A stretch of DNA of 64,000 bases. Source: an uncultured Tenacibaculum sp. Its GTDB lineage: Bacteria > Bacteroidota > Bacteroidia > Flavobacteriales > Flavobacteriaceae. Both the position numbers and the translations under genes were made by a program. Positions 1-9,343 of this stretch are shown piece by piece; the stretch's first letter is position 1, and the number at the start of each line of letters is the position of its first letter. Where the stretch lies: the NCBI GenBank assembly GCA_937922085.1, contig CAKZVD010000007.1, forward strand, positions 1 to 64,000, in the 5' to 3' direction. Below the pieces are notes generated by a model, which was not told where the DNA came from, did no database searches, and saw nothing but the letters and a program-made list of their open reading frames with translations.

Positions 1-73
1 TCTCAATCATGTGCTTTAAAATAAAGAGTTTTAAGCAACTGGAAATTTGGTGTTTTTAATTTATAGCATAAAA

Positions 74-99
74 AAATAAGCCCTTAAAAAGGCTTATTT
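74..99. terminator. Hairpin terminator for an off-window gene
   Basis: A perfect 9-bp stem (AAATAAGCC at 74-82, GGCTTATTT at 91-99) has an 8-nt loop. On the minus strand it runs into a T7 tract (the A-run at 70-76); on the plus strand the T-rich stretch follows only some 12 nt later. It probably ends a gene lying left of the window. It lies directly before the next plus-strand gene, which leaves that gene little room for a promoter. Confidence 0.6.
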
Positions 100-128
100 G
101 AAGTTGTGTGTTTTAGTTTTTTTGACTT

Positions 129-1178
129 GTGCAACGGTTACTATTGTTAGCACACACATACGCTAATTCTCAAAAAATTGATTCTTTAATATTTTCAAAA
201 CTTTATAAAGAATTATCACAAAAAAATCCTTCTCTAATTTTAAGTAAAAAAGATATTGAAGACGGATTCTTTAAAAAAAACAACTGTATCTATGAAAAAG
301 GTTCTGATTACATGTATATCTGTGTTAAAAATTACTGGAATAAAAATTGGTTTACAGATTTCAACAATGATAATATTGATGACATTATAATAAAGACAAC
401 AGAATCTATAATTCCAAATCAAAAAAACACCTTCAACCTTTTAATTCTAAACAAAAACTTTAACATTCTCAACACTTATTCTCTTTATAGTGGTGGATTA
501 CATGGAAGTGGTAATGGTTCTTTACGTATTGACAGTCTGAAAAACGGACATATACACACAACACTCCTCAATAACGAGTTGCACGAAGACATTAATGAAA
601 GAGATTATAAGCCACTTAATTTAGAGTTTTTCATAAACACTAAAAAACTCCAAGAAAAACATTATTCAAAATGCAAGCTTTATAAAGTCAATAAGAATAT
701 TTTCAAAAAAACAGAATATCTTACAGAATCATTTTCCTTTGATGAATATTACAACGAAAAGAAAACAGAGACTTTAACTATTAAAAAAGGGATCTATTAT
801 AAAGCTCATTTTTCTGGCTGCGATGAAATAGAGTTGTCTTTTAATTTCTCTAATAAAAAAAGAAAACGAGAAACAATTAGCAAATTAAAAGTTAAAAAAG
901 AGTGGTTAAAACACATTTCTTTTCTATCTAAAAACACTAAACATAAACATATCTTTTCAGAACTTGAATCAAAAATAAAAGAAAATCAAATTGATTCAGA
1001 CTCATACATGAAGTATAATCGATATCATATGATTGTTACTCTTAAAAACAAGCAAAAGATTTATCTTGATTTTTCATTTTCGAAACATTTTGAAAACGAT
1101 ATTACAATCAGAATTACATCTCAGAAAAACGATGATTTATCTTATTGGAATATTATGACTAAAAAACTAAACAAATAA
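129..1178 (+). CDS. Hypothetical secreted protein, possibly 5'-truncated
   Basis: I do not recognise a family. The only in-frame start is GTG at 129, giving a 349-residue protein whose first 15 residues (VQRLLLLAHTYANSQ) resemble the end of a signal peptide. Residues around 75-90 contain an acidic DFNNDNIDD stretch like the Ca-binding turns of FG-GAP/EF-hand-type repeats, followed by alternating hydrophobic strands, so an all-beta secreted fold is plausible. The start is only 29 nt after a terminator-type hairpin, and a better signal peptide is readable in another frame from TTG at 98; see findings. Function unknown. Confidence 0.6.
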   Translation: MQRLLLLAHTYANSQKIDSLIFSKLYKELSQKNPSLILSKKDIEDGFFKKNNCIYEKGSDYMYICVKNYWNKNWFTDFNNDNIDDIIIKTTESIIPNQKNTFNLLILNKNFNILNTYSLYSGGLHGSGNGSLRIDSLKNGHIHTTLLNNELHEDINERDYKPLNLEFFINTKKLQEKHYSKCKLYKVNKNIFKKTEYLTESFSFDEYYNEKKTETLTIKKGIYYKAHFSGCDEIELSFNFSNKKRKRETISKLKVKKEWLKHISFLSKNTKHKHIFSELESKIKENQIDSDSYMKYNRYHMIVTLKNKQKIYLDFSFSKHFENDITIRITSQKNDDLSYWNIMTKKLNK

Positions 1179-1213
1179 AGTTCATATTCTATCTAAATTA
1201 CACCTTTATATTA

Positions 1214-1244
1214 TTGTACAGAAAACGCTTTTATAATACCTTTG
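1214..1244 (+). promoter_or_regulatory. Promoter of thrS operon
   Basis: Bacteroidetes-type promoter: TTG at 1214-1216, a 20-nt spacer, then TACCTTTG at 1237-1244, matching the TAnnTTTG -7 box. Transcription would begin near 1250 and give a leader of about 45 nt before the ATG at 1297. Confidence 0.65.
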
Positions 1245-1296
1245 TTATCTGGAAGAATTCCCACTTGTAAGGAAATTCAATAACATACACATTATA

Positions 1297-3249
1297 ATGA
1301 TTAAAATTACATTGCCTGACGGAAGCGTCAAAGAATTTGAAGTAAATAGCACTCCAATAGATGTTGCTAAAAGTATTAGTGAAGGTTTAGCTAGAAAAAT
1401 TATTTCTGCTAACTTTAATGGTTCCACTGTAGAAACAAGCACTCCATTAACAATAGATGGTACGCTAACTCTTTTCACTTTTGACACCCCTGAAGGTAAA
1501 AAAGCTTTTTGGCATTCTTCTGCACATGTTTTGGCTCAGGCTATATTAGACTTTTATCCCAATGCGAAACTAACTATTGGACCAGCTATTGATAATGGTT
1601 TTTACTATGATGTAGATTTTGGTGATGATACTATTTCTGAAAAAGATTTTTCTAATATTGAAAAGAAGTTTTTAGAGAGAGCTCGTGAAAAAGCAGAATT
1701 TAAAATGAGATCTGTTTCTAAGGCAGAAGCTTTAGAATACTATAAAGGAAGAAACAATCAATATAAAGTTGAATTAATTGAGGGGTTAGTTGATGGTGAC
1801 ATCACATTTTGTGACCATAGTAACTTCACTGATTTATGTAGAGGAGGACATATTCCAAATACCGGTATTATAAAAGCTATTAAGATTATGAACGTTGCTG
1901 GAGCTTATTGGCGTGGTGACGAAAAAAACAATCAATTAACTCGTATATATGGAATTTCTTTTCCTAAACAAAAAATGCTTACTGAGTACTTAGAGTTATT
2001 AGAAGAAGCTAAGAAAAGAGATCATAGAAAATTAGGTAAAGAATTAGAATTATTTACTTTCTCACAAAAAGTTGGTCAGGGTTTACCTTTATGGTTACCT
2101 AAAGGTGCTGCTTTAAGAGAAAGATTAGAAAGTTTTTTAAAAGTAGCACAAAAGAAAGCTGGTTACGAAATGGTAATGACTCCACATATTGGCCAAAAAG
2201 AACTTTATGTTACTTCTGGTCATTATGAAAAATATGGAGAGGATAGTTTTCAATCTATAAAGACTCCTAAAATGGATGAGGAGTTTTTATTAAAACCAAT
2301 GAATTGCCCTCATCATTGTGAAATATACAATTACAAACCTTACTCTTACAAAGATCTTCCAAAACGTTTTGCTGAATTTGGTACCGTATATAGGTATGAA
2401 CAAAGTGGAGAACTACATGGATTAACTCGTGTTAGAGGATTTACACAAGATGATGCTCATATTTTTTGTACCCCAGAACAATTAGATTCTGAGTTTAAAA
2501 ATGTAATAGATTTAGTCCTATATGTATTTAGATCATTAGGTTTTGAAAACTTTACAGCTCAAGTTTCTGTGAGAGATTTAGAAAACCCATCTAAATATAT
2601 TGGTTCTGTTGATAATTGGGAAAAAGCAGAGCAAGCAATTATAAATGCAGCGAAAGATAAAGGTTTAGATTTTGTAGTAGAATCTGGTGAAGCTGCTTTT
2701 TATGGACCTAAATTAGACTTCATGGTTAAAGATGCTTTAGGTAGAAGTTGGCAACTTGGAACAATTCAAGTGGATTATAATCTTCCTGAACGTTTTGATT
2801 TAAATTATAAAGGTAGTGATAATGAATTGCACCGTCCGGTAATGATTCATCGTGCTCCTTTTGGTTCATTAGAACGATTTATTGCTATTTTATTAGAGCA
2901 TACTGGTGGTAATTTCCCTCTATGGCTAACTCCAGAGCAGGTTATTATACTGCCTATCAGTGAGAAATATGAAAAATATACAGAAAAAGTTTCAAATCTG
3001 TTAGAAAATTCCGAAATTCGCGCCCTCGTAGATCACCGAAATGAAAAAACTGGTCGTAAGATTAGAGATGCAGAAGTAAACAAGATTCCTTTTATGATTA
3101 TTGTTGGTGAGAAAGAGGAACAGGATGGCACGGTATCTGTTAGAAAACATGGAGAAGGTGATATTGGAACCTTTACTATTGAAGATTTTATCCTGTTAAT
3201 ACAAAAAGAAGTTAATAAAACATTAGTTACATTTAACACCAATAATTAG
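1297..3249 (+). CDS. thrS: Threonyl-tRNA synthetase
   Basis: Class II aminoacyl-tRNA synthetase that charges tRNA-Thr in the cytoplasm. At 650 residues it is full length. Order of domains: TGS (about 1-60), the editing/SAD domain (about 65-225, with HSSAHVL), the catalytic core (about 240-530) and the C-terminal anticodon-binding domain (about 540-645). MNCPHH at 335-340 holds the first zinc-ligand Cys (Cys337); downstream His residues in TQDDAHIFC and MIHRAPFGS complete the site. It heads the conserved thrS-infC-rpmI-rplT group and has its own promoter just upstream. Confidence 0.97.
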   Translation: MIKITLPDGSVKEFEVNSTPIDVAKSISEGLARKIISANFNGSTVETSTPLTIDGTLTLFTFDTPEGKKAFWHSSAHVLAQAILDFYPNAKLTIGPAIDNGFYYDVDFGDDTISEKDFSNIEKKFLERAREKAEFKMRSVSKAEALEYYKGRNNQYKVELIEGLVDGDITFCDHSNFTDLCRGGHIPNTGIIKAIKIMNVAGAYWRGDEKNNQLTRIYGISFPKQKMLTEYLELLEEAKKRDHRKLGKELELFTFSQKVGQGLPLWLPKGAALRERLESFLKVAQKKAGYEMVMTPHIGQKELYVTSGHYEKYGEDSFQSIKTPKMDEEFLLKPMNCPHHCEIYNYKPYSYKDLPKRFAEFGTVYRYEQSGELHGLTRVRGFTQDDAHIFCTPEQLDSEFKNVIDLVLYVFRSLGFENFTAQVSVRDLENPSKYIGSVDNWEKAEQAIINAAKDKGLDFVVESGEAAFYGPKLDFMVKDALGRSWQLGTIQVDYNLPERFDLNYKGSDNELHRPVMIHRAPFGSLERFIAILLEHTGGNFPLWLTPEQVIILPISEKYEKYTEKVSNLLENSEIRALVDHRNEKTGRKIRDAEVNKIPFMIIVGEKEEQDGTVSVRKHGEGDIGTFTIEDFILLIQKEVNKTLVTFNTNN

Positions 3250-3278
3250 TCGTAATAATAATCTAAAAAATATAAGTC

Positions 3279-3842
3279 ATAGCAATTAGAAGAAAAGGTG
3301 GTCGTAGGAGACCCGTAAGAATAATAAAAGAAGATCAACATAGAATTAATGATAAAATTAAATATGTTGATGAAGTTCGTCTGGTAGGCGACAACCTAGA
3401 AGTTGGTGTATACCCTTTAGCTAAAGCTAAAGATATTGCACGAGAATTAGAATTAGATTTAGTAGAAATTTCTCCTAAAGCTGTTCCTCCTGTTTGTAAA
3501 GTAATTGACTACAAGAAGTTCTTGTATGAGCAAAAGAAACGAGAGAAAGCTTTAAAATCGAAAGCTACTAAGGTAATTGTAAAAGAGATTCGTTTTGGTC
3601 CTCAAACAGATGAACATGATTATGAATTTAAAAAGAAACATGCTATTAAATTTTTGCAAGATGGTGCAAAATTAAAAGCATATGTGTTTTTTAAAGGACG
3701 ATCTATTGTCTTTAAAGAGCAAGGTCAAATTTTACTATTGAAATTAGCTCAAGAGTTAGAAGACTATGGTAAGGTTGAACAAATGCCAAAATTAGAAGGT
3801 AAACGTATGATTATGTTTATTGCTCCTAAAAAAACAAAATAA
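3279..3842 (+). CDS. infC: Translation initiation factor IF-3 (non-ATG start)
   Basis: IF-3 binds the 30S subunit, keeps it apart from 50S and proofreads initiator tRNA and start codon. The full two-domain protein is readable in one frame, including the N-domain motif [18 protein letters not shown] and the C-domain from about residue 85. The frame is closed by TAA at 3273-3275 and has no ATG, GTG or TTG until 3522, which would delete the whole N-domain. The start must therefore be a rare codon: ATA at 3279 (reading [12 protein letters not shown], 187 residues) or ATT at 3285. IF-3 genes elsewhere, including E. coli (AUU), use such starts for autoregulation. It lies 29 nt after thrS. Confidence 0.93.
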   Translation: MAIRRKGGRRRPVRIIKEDQHRINDKIKYVDEVRLVGDNLEVGVYPLAKAKDIARELELDLVEISPKAVPPVCKVIDYKKFLYEQKKREKALKSKATKVIVKEIRFGPQTDEHDYEFKKKHAIKFLQDGAKLKAYVFFKGRSIVFKEQGQILLLKLAQELEDYGKVEQMPKLEGKRMIMFIAPKKTK

Positions 3843-3898
3843 CATTCTTGTAAAAAAGAATTAAGATAATATAAGCAAGATAAAAACGATAGCAGAAG

Positions 3899-4096
3899 AT
3901 GCCTAAAATGAAAACCAAATCTAGCGCCAAAAAACGTTTCAAGTTAACTGGCTCTGGAAAGATTAAAAGAAAGCATGCGTTTAAAAGTCACATTTTAACA
4001 AAAAAGTCTAAAAAACGTAAGCTTGCATTAACTCACTCAGCATTAGTACATAAAGCTGATGAGGCAAACATTAAGCAACAATTATTATTAAAATAA
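3899..4096 (+). CDS. rpmI: 50S ribosomal protein L35
   Basis: A 65-residue, strongly basic ribosomal protein beginning [20 protein letters not shown], the standard L35 N-terminus, with the KRKHAFKSH segment following. It assembles into the large subunit. It sits between infC (56 nt upstream) and rplT (114 nt downstream) in the usual order, and is probably cotranscribed with both. Confidence 0.97.
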   Translation: MPKMKTKSSAKKRFKLTGSGKIKRKHAFKSHILTKKSKKRKLALTHSALVHKADEANIKQQLLLK

Positions 4097-4210
4097 TTAG
4101 TTAGCTAGGTAATTATTATTAACCATGGAGTTAGGCTTTAAAGAATTATCTATTAATTCTCTTTAAACAGAATTAAAAAAGTAATCGCCTACTACAAAAA
4201 CATTTAAATT

Positions 4211-4555
4211 ATGCCAAGATCAGTAAATTCAGTTGCTTCAAGAAATAGAAGAAAAAAAATATTGAAGCAAGCAAAAGGTTACTTTGGACGTAGAAAAAAC
4301 GTTTATACAGTAGCTAAAAATGCAGTCGAAAAAGGAATGGTTTACGCCTACCGCGACCGTAAAAACAAGAAAAGAAACTTCCGTTCATTATGGATTCAAC
4401 GTATTAACGCTGGAGCTCGTCAGTTCGGAATGTCTTACTCACAGTTTATAGGTAAAGTAAAAGCTAATAATATTGAGTTAAACCGTAAGGTTTTAGCTGA
4501 TTTAGCGATGAACAATCCTGAAGCTTTTAAGGCAATTGTAGATAAAGTAAAATAA
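4211..4555 (+). CDS. rplT: 50S ribosomal protein L20
   Basis: At 114 residues this is the full length of L20, an early-assembly 23S rRNA-binding protein. It begins [20 protein letters not shown] and carries the basic helix and [21 protein letters not shown] typical of the family. It is the last gene of thrS-infC-rpmI-rplT and is followed directly by a strong terminator. In other bacteria L20 represses its own operon by binding the mRNA; the 114-nt rpmI-rplT gap could hold such a site, but I saw no convincing mimic of the rRNA. Confidence 0.97.
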   Translation: MPRSVNSVASRNRRKKILKQAKGYFGRRKNVYTVAKNAVEKGMVYAYRDRKNKKRNFRSLWIQRINAGARQFGMSYSQFIGKVKANNIELNRKVLADLAMNNPEAFKAIVDKVK

Positions 4556-4577
4556 GTTTAATAACCTTGCTTATACT

Positions 4578-4609
4578 AAAAACCCAAACTTTATCGTTTG
4601 GGTTTTTTT
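4578..4609 (+). terminator. Terminator after rplT
   Basis: The stem pairs AAAAACCCAAAC (4578-4589) with GTTTGGGTTTTT, has a 6-nt loop and is followed directly by a T-tract. It closes the thrS-infC-rpmI-rplT transcript. Confidence 0.85.
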
Positions 4610-4632
4610 AAACCACTTGAAATTACATTTAA

Positions 4633-5229
4633 ATGAAAACTATCTATTTTTTATTACTCACCCTATTTTCAATTTCAATTTCTGCTCAAACAAAGCTATC
4701 GAAGAAAGAATTAGATAATCTTCCTAATACTTTAAAAAATCAATTTATAAAAACTTATGGAAAGGCTAAACGTTGGCATGAGTATAAAATGATTACTAAA
4801 GCAGATTTTCAATCTTTACAGAAAAACGCTTTAGATAGTATTTCTTCTTTAAAAAAAGATATTACTGTTCGTCAAGAAAAGATGAATGAGCAAAGTCAAA
4901 ATATTAGTAGTTTGAATAAGAAAATGGAAGAACTAACTAATGAACTACAAAACTCTTTAGGTAAAGAAAATCAAATTAGTTTTTTAGGAATTAACATTAA
5001 TAAAACTTCTTACAATTTAATTTTATGGTCAGCTATTGGTGTTTTATTACTAGGAATGATCTTTTTTATATTTAGACACAAAAACAGTAATATATTAACT
5101 AAGCAAGCTAAAAAAGATTTAGATGAAATTGAACAAGAATTTGAATCTCATAGAAAAAAAGCAATAGAAAAAGAACAAAAATTAAGAAGACAACTTCAAG
5201 ATGAAATAAATAAACAAAGAGGTATATAA
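4633..5229 (+). CDS. Secreted/membrane coiled-coil protein
   Basis: A 198-residue protein with a signal peptide (residues 1-19, ending SISISAQ), a charged helical region likely to form a coiled coil (about 65-110), one membrane helix (about 127-148, NLILWSAIGVLLLGMIFFIF) and a second very charged coiled coil to the C-terminus (about 155-198). The first part would be periplasmic and the C-terminal helix cytoplasmic. From memory, similar flavobacterial proteins are often labelled tRNA (guanine-N1)-methyltransferase; nothing here resembles a methyltransferase, so that name should not be carried over. A structural role is possible but unproven. Confidence 0.75.
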   Translation: MKTIYFLLLTLFSISISAQTKLSKKELDNLPNTLKNQFIKTYGKAKRWHEYKMITKADFQSLQKNALDSISSLKKDITVRQEKMNEQSQNISSLNKKMEELTNELQNSLGKENQISFLGININKTSYNLILWSAIGVLLLGMIFFIFRHKNSNILTKQAKKDLDEIEQEFESHRKKAIEKEQKLRRQLQDEINKQRGI

Positions 5230-5241
5230 TTTATATCACTC

Positions 5242-5288
5242 AATATAAACCCCGAATAATATTTAAAATGTTATTCGGGGTTTATATT
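5242..5288. terminator. Bidirectional terminator between convergent genes
   Basis: A perfect 18-bp stem (AATATAAACCCCGAATAA at 5242-5259, its complement at 5271-5288) has an 11-nt loop. It lies between the plus-strand coiled-coil gene and the minus-strand gene ending at 5289, overlaps neither, and would serve both. Confidence 0.85.
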
Positions 5289-5963
5289 TTATAGTGCTTT
5301 ATATAATTTATCTAAAACTTCTTCTCTTCCTCTTAACTTTAATATTTCTTTCTCTTCTTTTTCCTTTATTACATGGTCATAAAATCCAAAATTGAAACTC
5401 AAATAACTTATAGATAGATCAACTTCATTTTCTATATAAATAAAATTATGATTATTATCTTCAATAGATAGAGATTTATTCTTCAATATAATTTTTGAGC
5501 TCTTTAAATATTTTTCCCTTATCATATCTAATAACACTTTTTTATGTTCTAAATTTCTAAAAATGTATTTAAAAAAAACTAATTGATCATTAAAAAAATG
5601 CATTTCTAAAATAAATTTATATTGAGAAATTTTTATTTCAGATAATAAAATTTTCAATCCTTTTAATTGTTTTACAATTCTAAAAGAACCATTAAACCTT
5701 TCTTTAATATTATTTAAACTATTACCAAAAGATAAATTTTGTGTGAAACTAATTTTAACATTAGTATTTGTTTTTTCATCAGATAACTTTATTGAATTAA
5801 AAACCTTGTAGTATATACTAAAATCAATGTATTTCTTTAATACATGTCTATAGTATGGTGTATAATATCTTCTTGATTTAATGAGACGGGCATATGTATA
5901 TCGGATAAATTGCATATTTTTCTTTATAATAACTTTTATCCCCCGCGATAATATTATATTCAT
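5289..5963 (-). CDS. Hypothetical protein
   Basis: A 224-residue, Lys/Ile/Phe-rich protein with no signal peptide and no family I recognise. The first 45 residues are basic with several Tyr and Arg (YARLIKSRRYYTPYYRH); the remainder alternates short strands and charged helices and ends in KEKEEKEILKLRGREEVLD. Translation could start at Met1 or Met17 (MQFIRYTYARL). It is isolated, convergent with the gene to its left and divergent from secDF. It is more AT-rich than its neighbours and may be a lineage-specific gene. Confidence 0.55.
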   Translation of the reverse strand: MNIILSRGIKVIIKKNMQFIRYTYARLIKSRRYYTPYYRHVLKKYIDFSIYYKVFNSIKLSDEKTNTNVKISFTQNLSFGNSLNNIKERFNGSFRIVKQLKGLKILLSEIKISQYKFILEMHFFNDQLVFFKYIFRNLEHKKVLLDMIREKYLKSSKIILKNKSLSIEDNNHNFIYIENEVDLSISYLSFNFGFYDHVIKEKEEKEILKLRGREEVLDKLYKAL

Positions 5964-6202
5964 AAATATAAAAAAATTAAATCATAAATGCAATATGTAT
6001 TAATTTAAAACAAAAATAGCTTTATCCTTAAATAATATTTTTTGGAAAATATATACTTGTTTTGATTTAAAGTTTTAATCATAATTATTCCTTTTACTAT
6101 AAAAAAAGCCATTACTTTTTAAAAATAATTCTAAAAACATGAAACTATTTTCACTCAATCAGCAAAAGAACATCTTTTTACTGTCAGAAAAGCAATAAAA
6201 AA
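5964..6202. other. Intergenic region between hypothetical gene and secDF
   Basis: About 300 nt of very AT-rich DNA separate the divergent genes. The right end holds the secDF promoter. The rest shows only short non-conserved reading frames (one of 19 codons from about 6139) and no repeat or stable hairpin that I could find. Confidence 0.5.
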
Positions 6203-6233
6203 TTGGGTTTTCTTTTTTCTTATACTATATTTG
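6203..6233 (+). promoter_or_regulatory. Promoter of secDF
   Basis: TTG at 6203-6205, a 20-nt spacer and TATATTTG at 6226-6233 match the Bacteroidetes TTG/TAnnTTTG consensus. The predicted leader before the ATG at 6271 is about 30 nt. Confidence 0.7.
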
Positions 6234-6270
6234 CACGTTTTTAAAAAGAAGTCAATCTAAATCATTTAAA

Positions 6271-9267
6271 ATGCAAAACAAAGGTCTCATTAGATTATTT
6301 GCAATCCTTTTCGGATTAGTAAGTTTATACCAATTATCATTTACATTTTTTGCTAATAAAGTAGAAGATGAAGCTAAAACTTATGCGCAAGATAACGCTG
6401 AGAAAAAAGACGATGGTAGAGAAATAGCAAGATTAGAGAAAAAATATACAGATAGCATCGCTAATAAAAATGTAGTTGCAGGTTATACTTACAATGACAT
6501 AAGAGACAAAGAAATGAATCTTGGTCTTGATTTAAAAGGTGGTATTAATGCTGTTTTACAAGTATCTGTTAGAGATATTTTAATTGGATTATCTAACGAT
6601 TCAAAAAATAAAGCATTTACAAATGCTTTAGCAAATGCTGATAAAGCTCAGGCAGATTCACAGGATGATTATATTGACTTATTCTATGCTGAGTTTGAAA
6701 AAGAAAGTAAAGGAAGTGTAAAACTTAGTGACCCAACCATTTTTGGTAATAAATTGCTTCGTGATAAAATTGACTTTAATAAAACAAATAATGAAGTAAA
6801 ACCTATTTTACAGGAAGAGATTAATGTTTCTATAAATACTGCTTTTGATGTTTTAAGAAGTCGTATTGATAAATTCGGTGTTGTACAACCAAACATTCAA
6901 AGAATTGGTACTTCTGGTAGAATTCAAGTTGAGTTACCTGGTGCTAAAGATATAGAGCGTGTAAAGAAATTATTAGTAAGTACTGCTAAGTTACAATTTT
7001 GGGAAGTATATTCAAATACTGAAGTTCTTCAATACTTATCTATAGCGAACTCAAAATCTATAGAAATTTTAAAGCAATCTTCTGAAAAAGACAATGTAAT
7101 TTCAGAAAAAGATTCAACTAAAACGGATATTGATGATTTATTAAATTCAGATGCTGATTCTACGTCAGTTGCGAATTCTAAAATGTTATTCAACTTTTTA
7201 ATTCCTAATCAACAACAATTAAGTTCTACAATAGGTTTTGCAAAAGTTCAAGATACTGCTCAAGTAAATAAACTATTAAAGAACAAACAAATAACTTCTT
7301 TAATTCCTAACAATTTAAGACATGTTAAGTTTTTATGGGATTACAAACCTTTTACTCCAAGATCTAATGACAAAGAAGATGAAGAAGTAAATACTGATGA
7401 AACTCAAAACCTTGTTAGCTTATATGCAATAAAATCTAACAGAAATGGAGAAGCAAATATAGAAGGTGATGTTATAGCTGATGCTTCACAACAATTTGAC
7501 CAAACAGGAAAGCCTGAAGTTAGTATGACTATGAACACTAGAGGTACTAAACTTTGGAGTTCCCTTACTGGAAAGAACATCAACAAATTTGTTGCTATTG
7601 TTTTAGATGACTATGTGTATTCTGCTCCAATAATTAAAGGTAAATTAGGAAGTACTTCATCTATATCTGGTGGTTCTATGACTGTTGAAGAAGCGCAAGA
7701 TATTTCTACGGTATTAAAAGCGGGTAAATTACCAGCTCCTGCTAGAATTATTGAATCAGAAATTGTTGGTCCTTCTTTAGGTAAAGAAGCTATTAACGCG
7801 AGTATGTGGTCATTCGGATTGGCTATTTTATTAGTCTTAGTTTGGATGGTTTTATACTATGGTAAAGCTGGTTTATATGCAAACATTGCTTTATTAGTAA
7901 ACATTTTATTCATTTTTGGTGCTTTAGCATCCTTTAGTGCTGTTTTAACATTACCTGGTATTGCCGGTATTATACTAACCATTGGTATGTCGGTAGATGC
8001 GAACGTTATTATCTTTGAAAGAATTAAAGAAGCTCTTAACTCAGGAAAAGGTTTAGGAGTAGCTGCTGATGAAGGATTTAGTATTAAAGGTGCCTTATCT
8101 GCAATTATAGATGCAAACATTACTACCTTATTAACAGGTGTTATATTATATGTTTTTGGTACTGGACCAATTAAAGGTTTTGCTTTAACATTAATGGTAG
8201 GTATTTTAACTTCTTTATTTACTGCAATTTTTATTACACAATTACTTGTAGATAATGCTGTTGCTAAAGGAACAAACCTTACTTTTAATACTAATGTATC
8301 TAAAAATTGGTTTAAGAATATCAATATCCAGTTTTTAAAGAAGCGTAAGATTGCTTATGTTGTTTCTGGTACTCTTATTTTAATTGGTTTAATCTCAATT
8401 TTTACTATTGGATTAAAACAAGGTGTTGATTTTAAAGGGGGACGTTCGTATACTGTTCGTTTTGACAAATCAATGAACGCAAATGAGGTAGCTTCCTCTT
8501 TAAAAGAAAAGTTTGGAAATGCTCCTGAAGTAAAAACATATGGTGCAAATAATCAATTAAAAATAACTACTGTATATAAAATTGAAGAGAAAACTAAGGA
8601 AGTAGATGAATTAGTACAAAAAGCATTATATGATGGTTTAAAACCTTACTTCACAAATTTAACTTACGAAAACTTTAAACCTGGTTTTGAAAAAATAGGA
8701 AACGCTCAAGGAATTATGAGTGCACGTAAAGTAGACCCTACTATTGCGGATGATATTAAAAATGACGCTTTATTAGCTGTTATTGGATCATTAATCGTTG
8801 TATTCTTATATATCTTATTACGTTTTAGAAAAATTTCTTTCTCTATTGGTGCTGTTGCTGCAGTTTTCCATGATGTATTAATTGTATTAGGTATCTTTTC
8901 TTTATTATACAAATTCATGCCTTTTGACATGGAAATAGGTCAATCATTCATTGCTGCAATTTTAACAGTGGTTGGTTACTCATTAAATGATACCGTGGTA
9001 ATATTTGATAGAATTAGAGAATATGCTGCCAATAGTAAAACTTTTACAGGAGAATTAGTAGATAAAGCTTTAAGTAGTACTTTAGGTAGAACTATTAATA
9101 CTTCATTAACTACTATGTTAGTTATGTTAGCTATCTTCTTCTTTGGAGGTGATAGTATTAGAGGGTTTATGTTTGGTTTAATAATTGGTGTATTAGTAGG
9201 TACGTACTCATCTTTATTTGTAGCTACTCCAGTTATGTTTGATGCAACTAAAAATAAAGAAGAATAA
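6271..9267 (+). CDS. secDF: SecDF protein translocase subunit (fused SecD-SecF)
   Basis: A 998-residue RND-type membrane protein that uses the proton gradient to help pull secreted proteins through SecYEG. The N-terminal SecD half has one membrane helix (about 7-27), a large periplasmic P1 domain carrying DLKGGINAVL and RSRIDKFGVVQPNIQ, and five helices from about residue 510 (with IILTIGMSVDANVIIFERI). The SecF half begins near 690 with its own first helix, VDFKGGRSYTVRF, and the SLNDTVVIFDRIRE membrane motif near 910. The D1/D4 signatures of both halves are intact. It is a single-gene transcript with its own promoter and terminator. Fused SecDF is normal in this phylum. Confidence 0.96.
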   Translation: MQNKGLIRLFAILFGLVSLYQLSFTFFANKVEDEAKTYAQDNAEKKDDGREIARLEKKYTDSIANKNVVAGYTYNDIRDKEMNLGLDLKGGINAVLQVSVRDILIGLSNDSKNKAFTNALANADKAQADSQDDYIDLFYAEFEKESKGSVKLSDPTIFGNKLLRDKIDFNKTNNEVKPILQEEINVSINTAFDVLRSRIDKFGVVQPNIQRIGTSGRIQVELPGAKDIERVKKLLVSTAKLQFWEVYSNTEVLQYLSIANSKSIEILKQSSEKDNVISEKDSTKTDIDDLLNSDADSTSVANSKMLFNFLIPNQQQLSSTIGFAKVQDTAQVNKLLKNKQITSLIPNNLRHVKFLWDYKPFTPRSNDKEDEEVNTDETQNLVSLYAIKSNRNGEANIEGDVIADASQQFDQTGKPEVSMTMNTRGTKLWSSLTGKNINKFVAIVLDDYVYSAPIIKGKLGSTSSISGGSMTVEEAQDISTVLKAGKLPAPARIIESEIVGPSLGKEAINASMWSFGLAILLVLVWMVLYYGKAGLYANIALLVNILFIFGALASFSAVLTLPGIAGIILTIGMSVDANVIIFERIKEALNSGKGLGVAADEGFSIKGALSAIIDANITTLLTGVILYVFGTGPIKGFALTLMVGILTSLFTAIFITQLLVDNAVAKGTNLTFNTNVSKNWFKNINIQFLKKRKIAYVVSGTLILIGLISIFTIGLKQGVDFKGGRSYTVRFDKSMNANEVASSLKEKFGNAPEVKTYGANNQLKITTVYKIEEKTKEVDELVQKALYDGLKPYFTNLTYENFKPGFEKIGNAQGIMSARKVDPTIADDIKNDALLAVIGSLIVVFLYILLRFRKISFSIGAVAAVFHDVLIVLGIFSLLYKFMPFDMEIGQSFIAAILTVVGYSLNDTVVIFDRIREYAANSKTFTGELVDKALSSTLGRTINTSLTTMLVMLAIFFFGGDSIRGFMFGLIIGVLVGTYSSLFVATPVMFDATKNKEE

Positions 9268-9288
9268 ATTAGAAAATATTTATAAATT

Positions 9289-9319
9289 AAACCGTTTTGT
9301 TTTTCAAGACGGTTTTTTT
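9289..9319 (+). terminator. Terminator after secDF
   Basis: The stem AAACCGTTTTG (9289-9299) pairs with CAAGACGGTTT (9305-9315) with one wobble pair, followed by a T7 tract. Confidence 0.8.
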
Positions 9320-9343
9320 ATTTAATGATTATATTTACAAGAT

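Noticed and set aside
4097-4210. L20 autoregulatory site in the rpmI-rplT gap
   Set aside because: Only weak hairpins were seen and no clear mimic of the 23S rRNA binding site.
7857-8324. A 155-codon minus-strand frame inside secDF
   Set aside because: It is an antisense shadow of a conserved coding region, without its own promoter or known domain.
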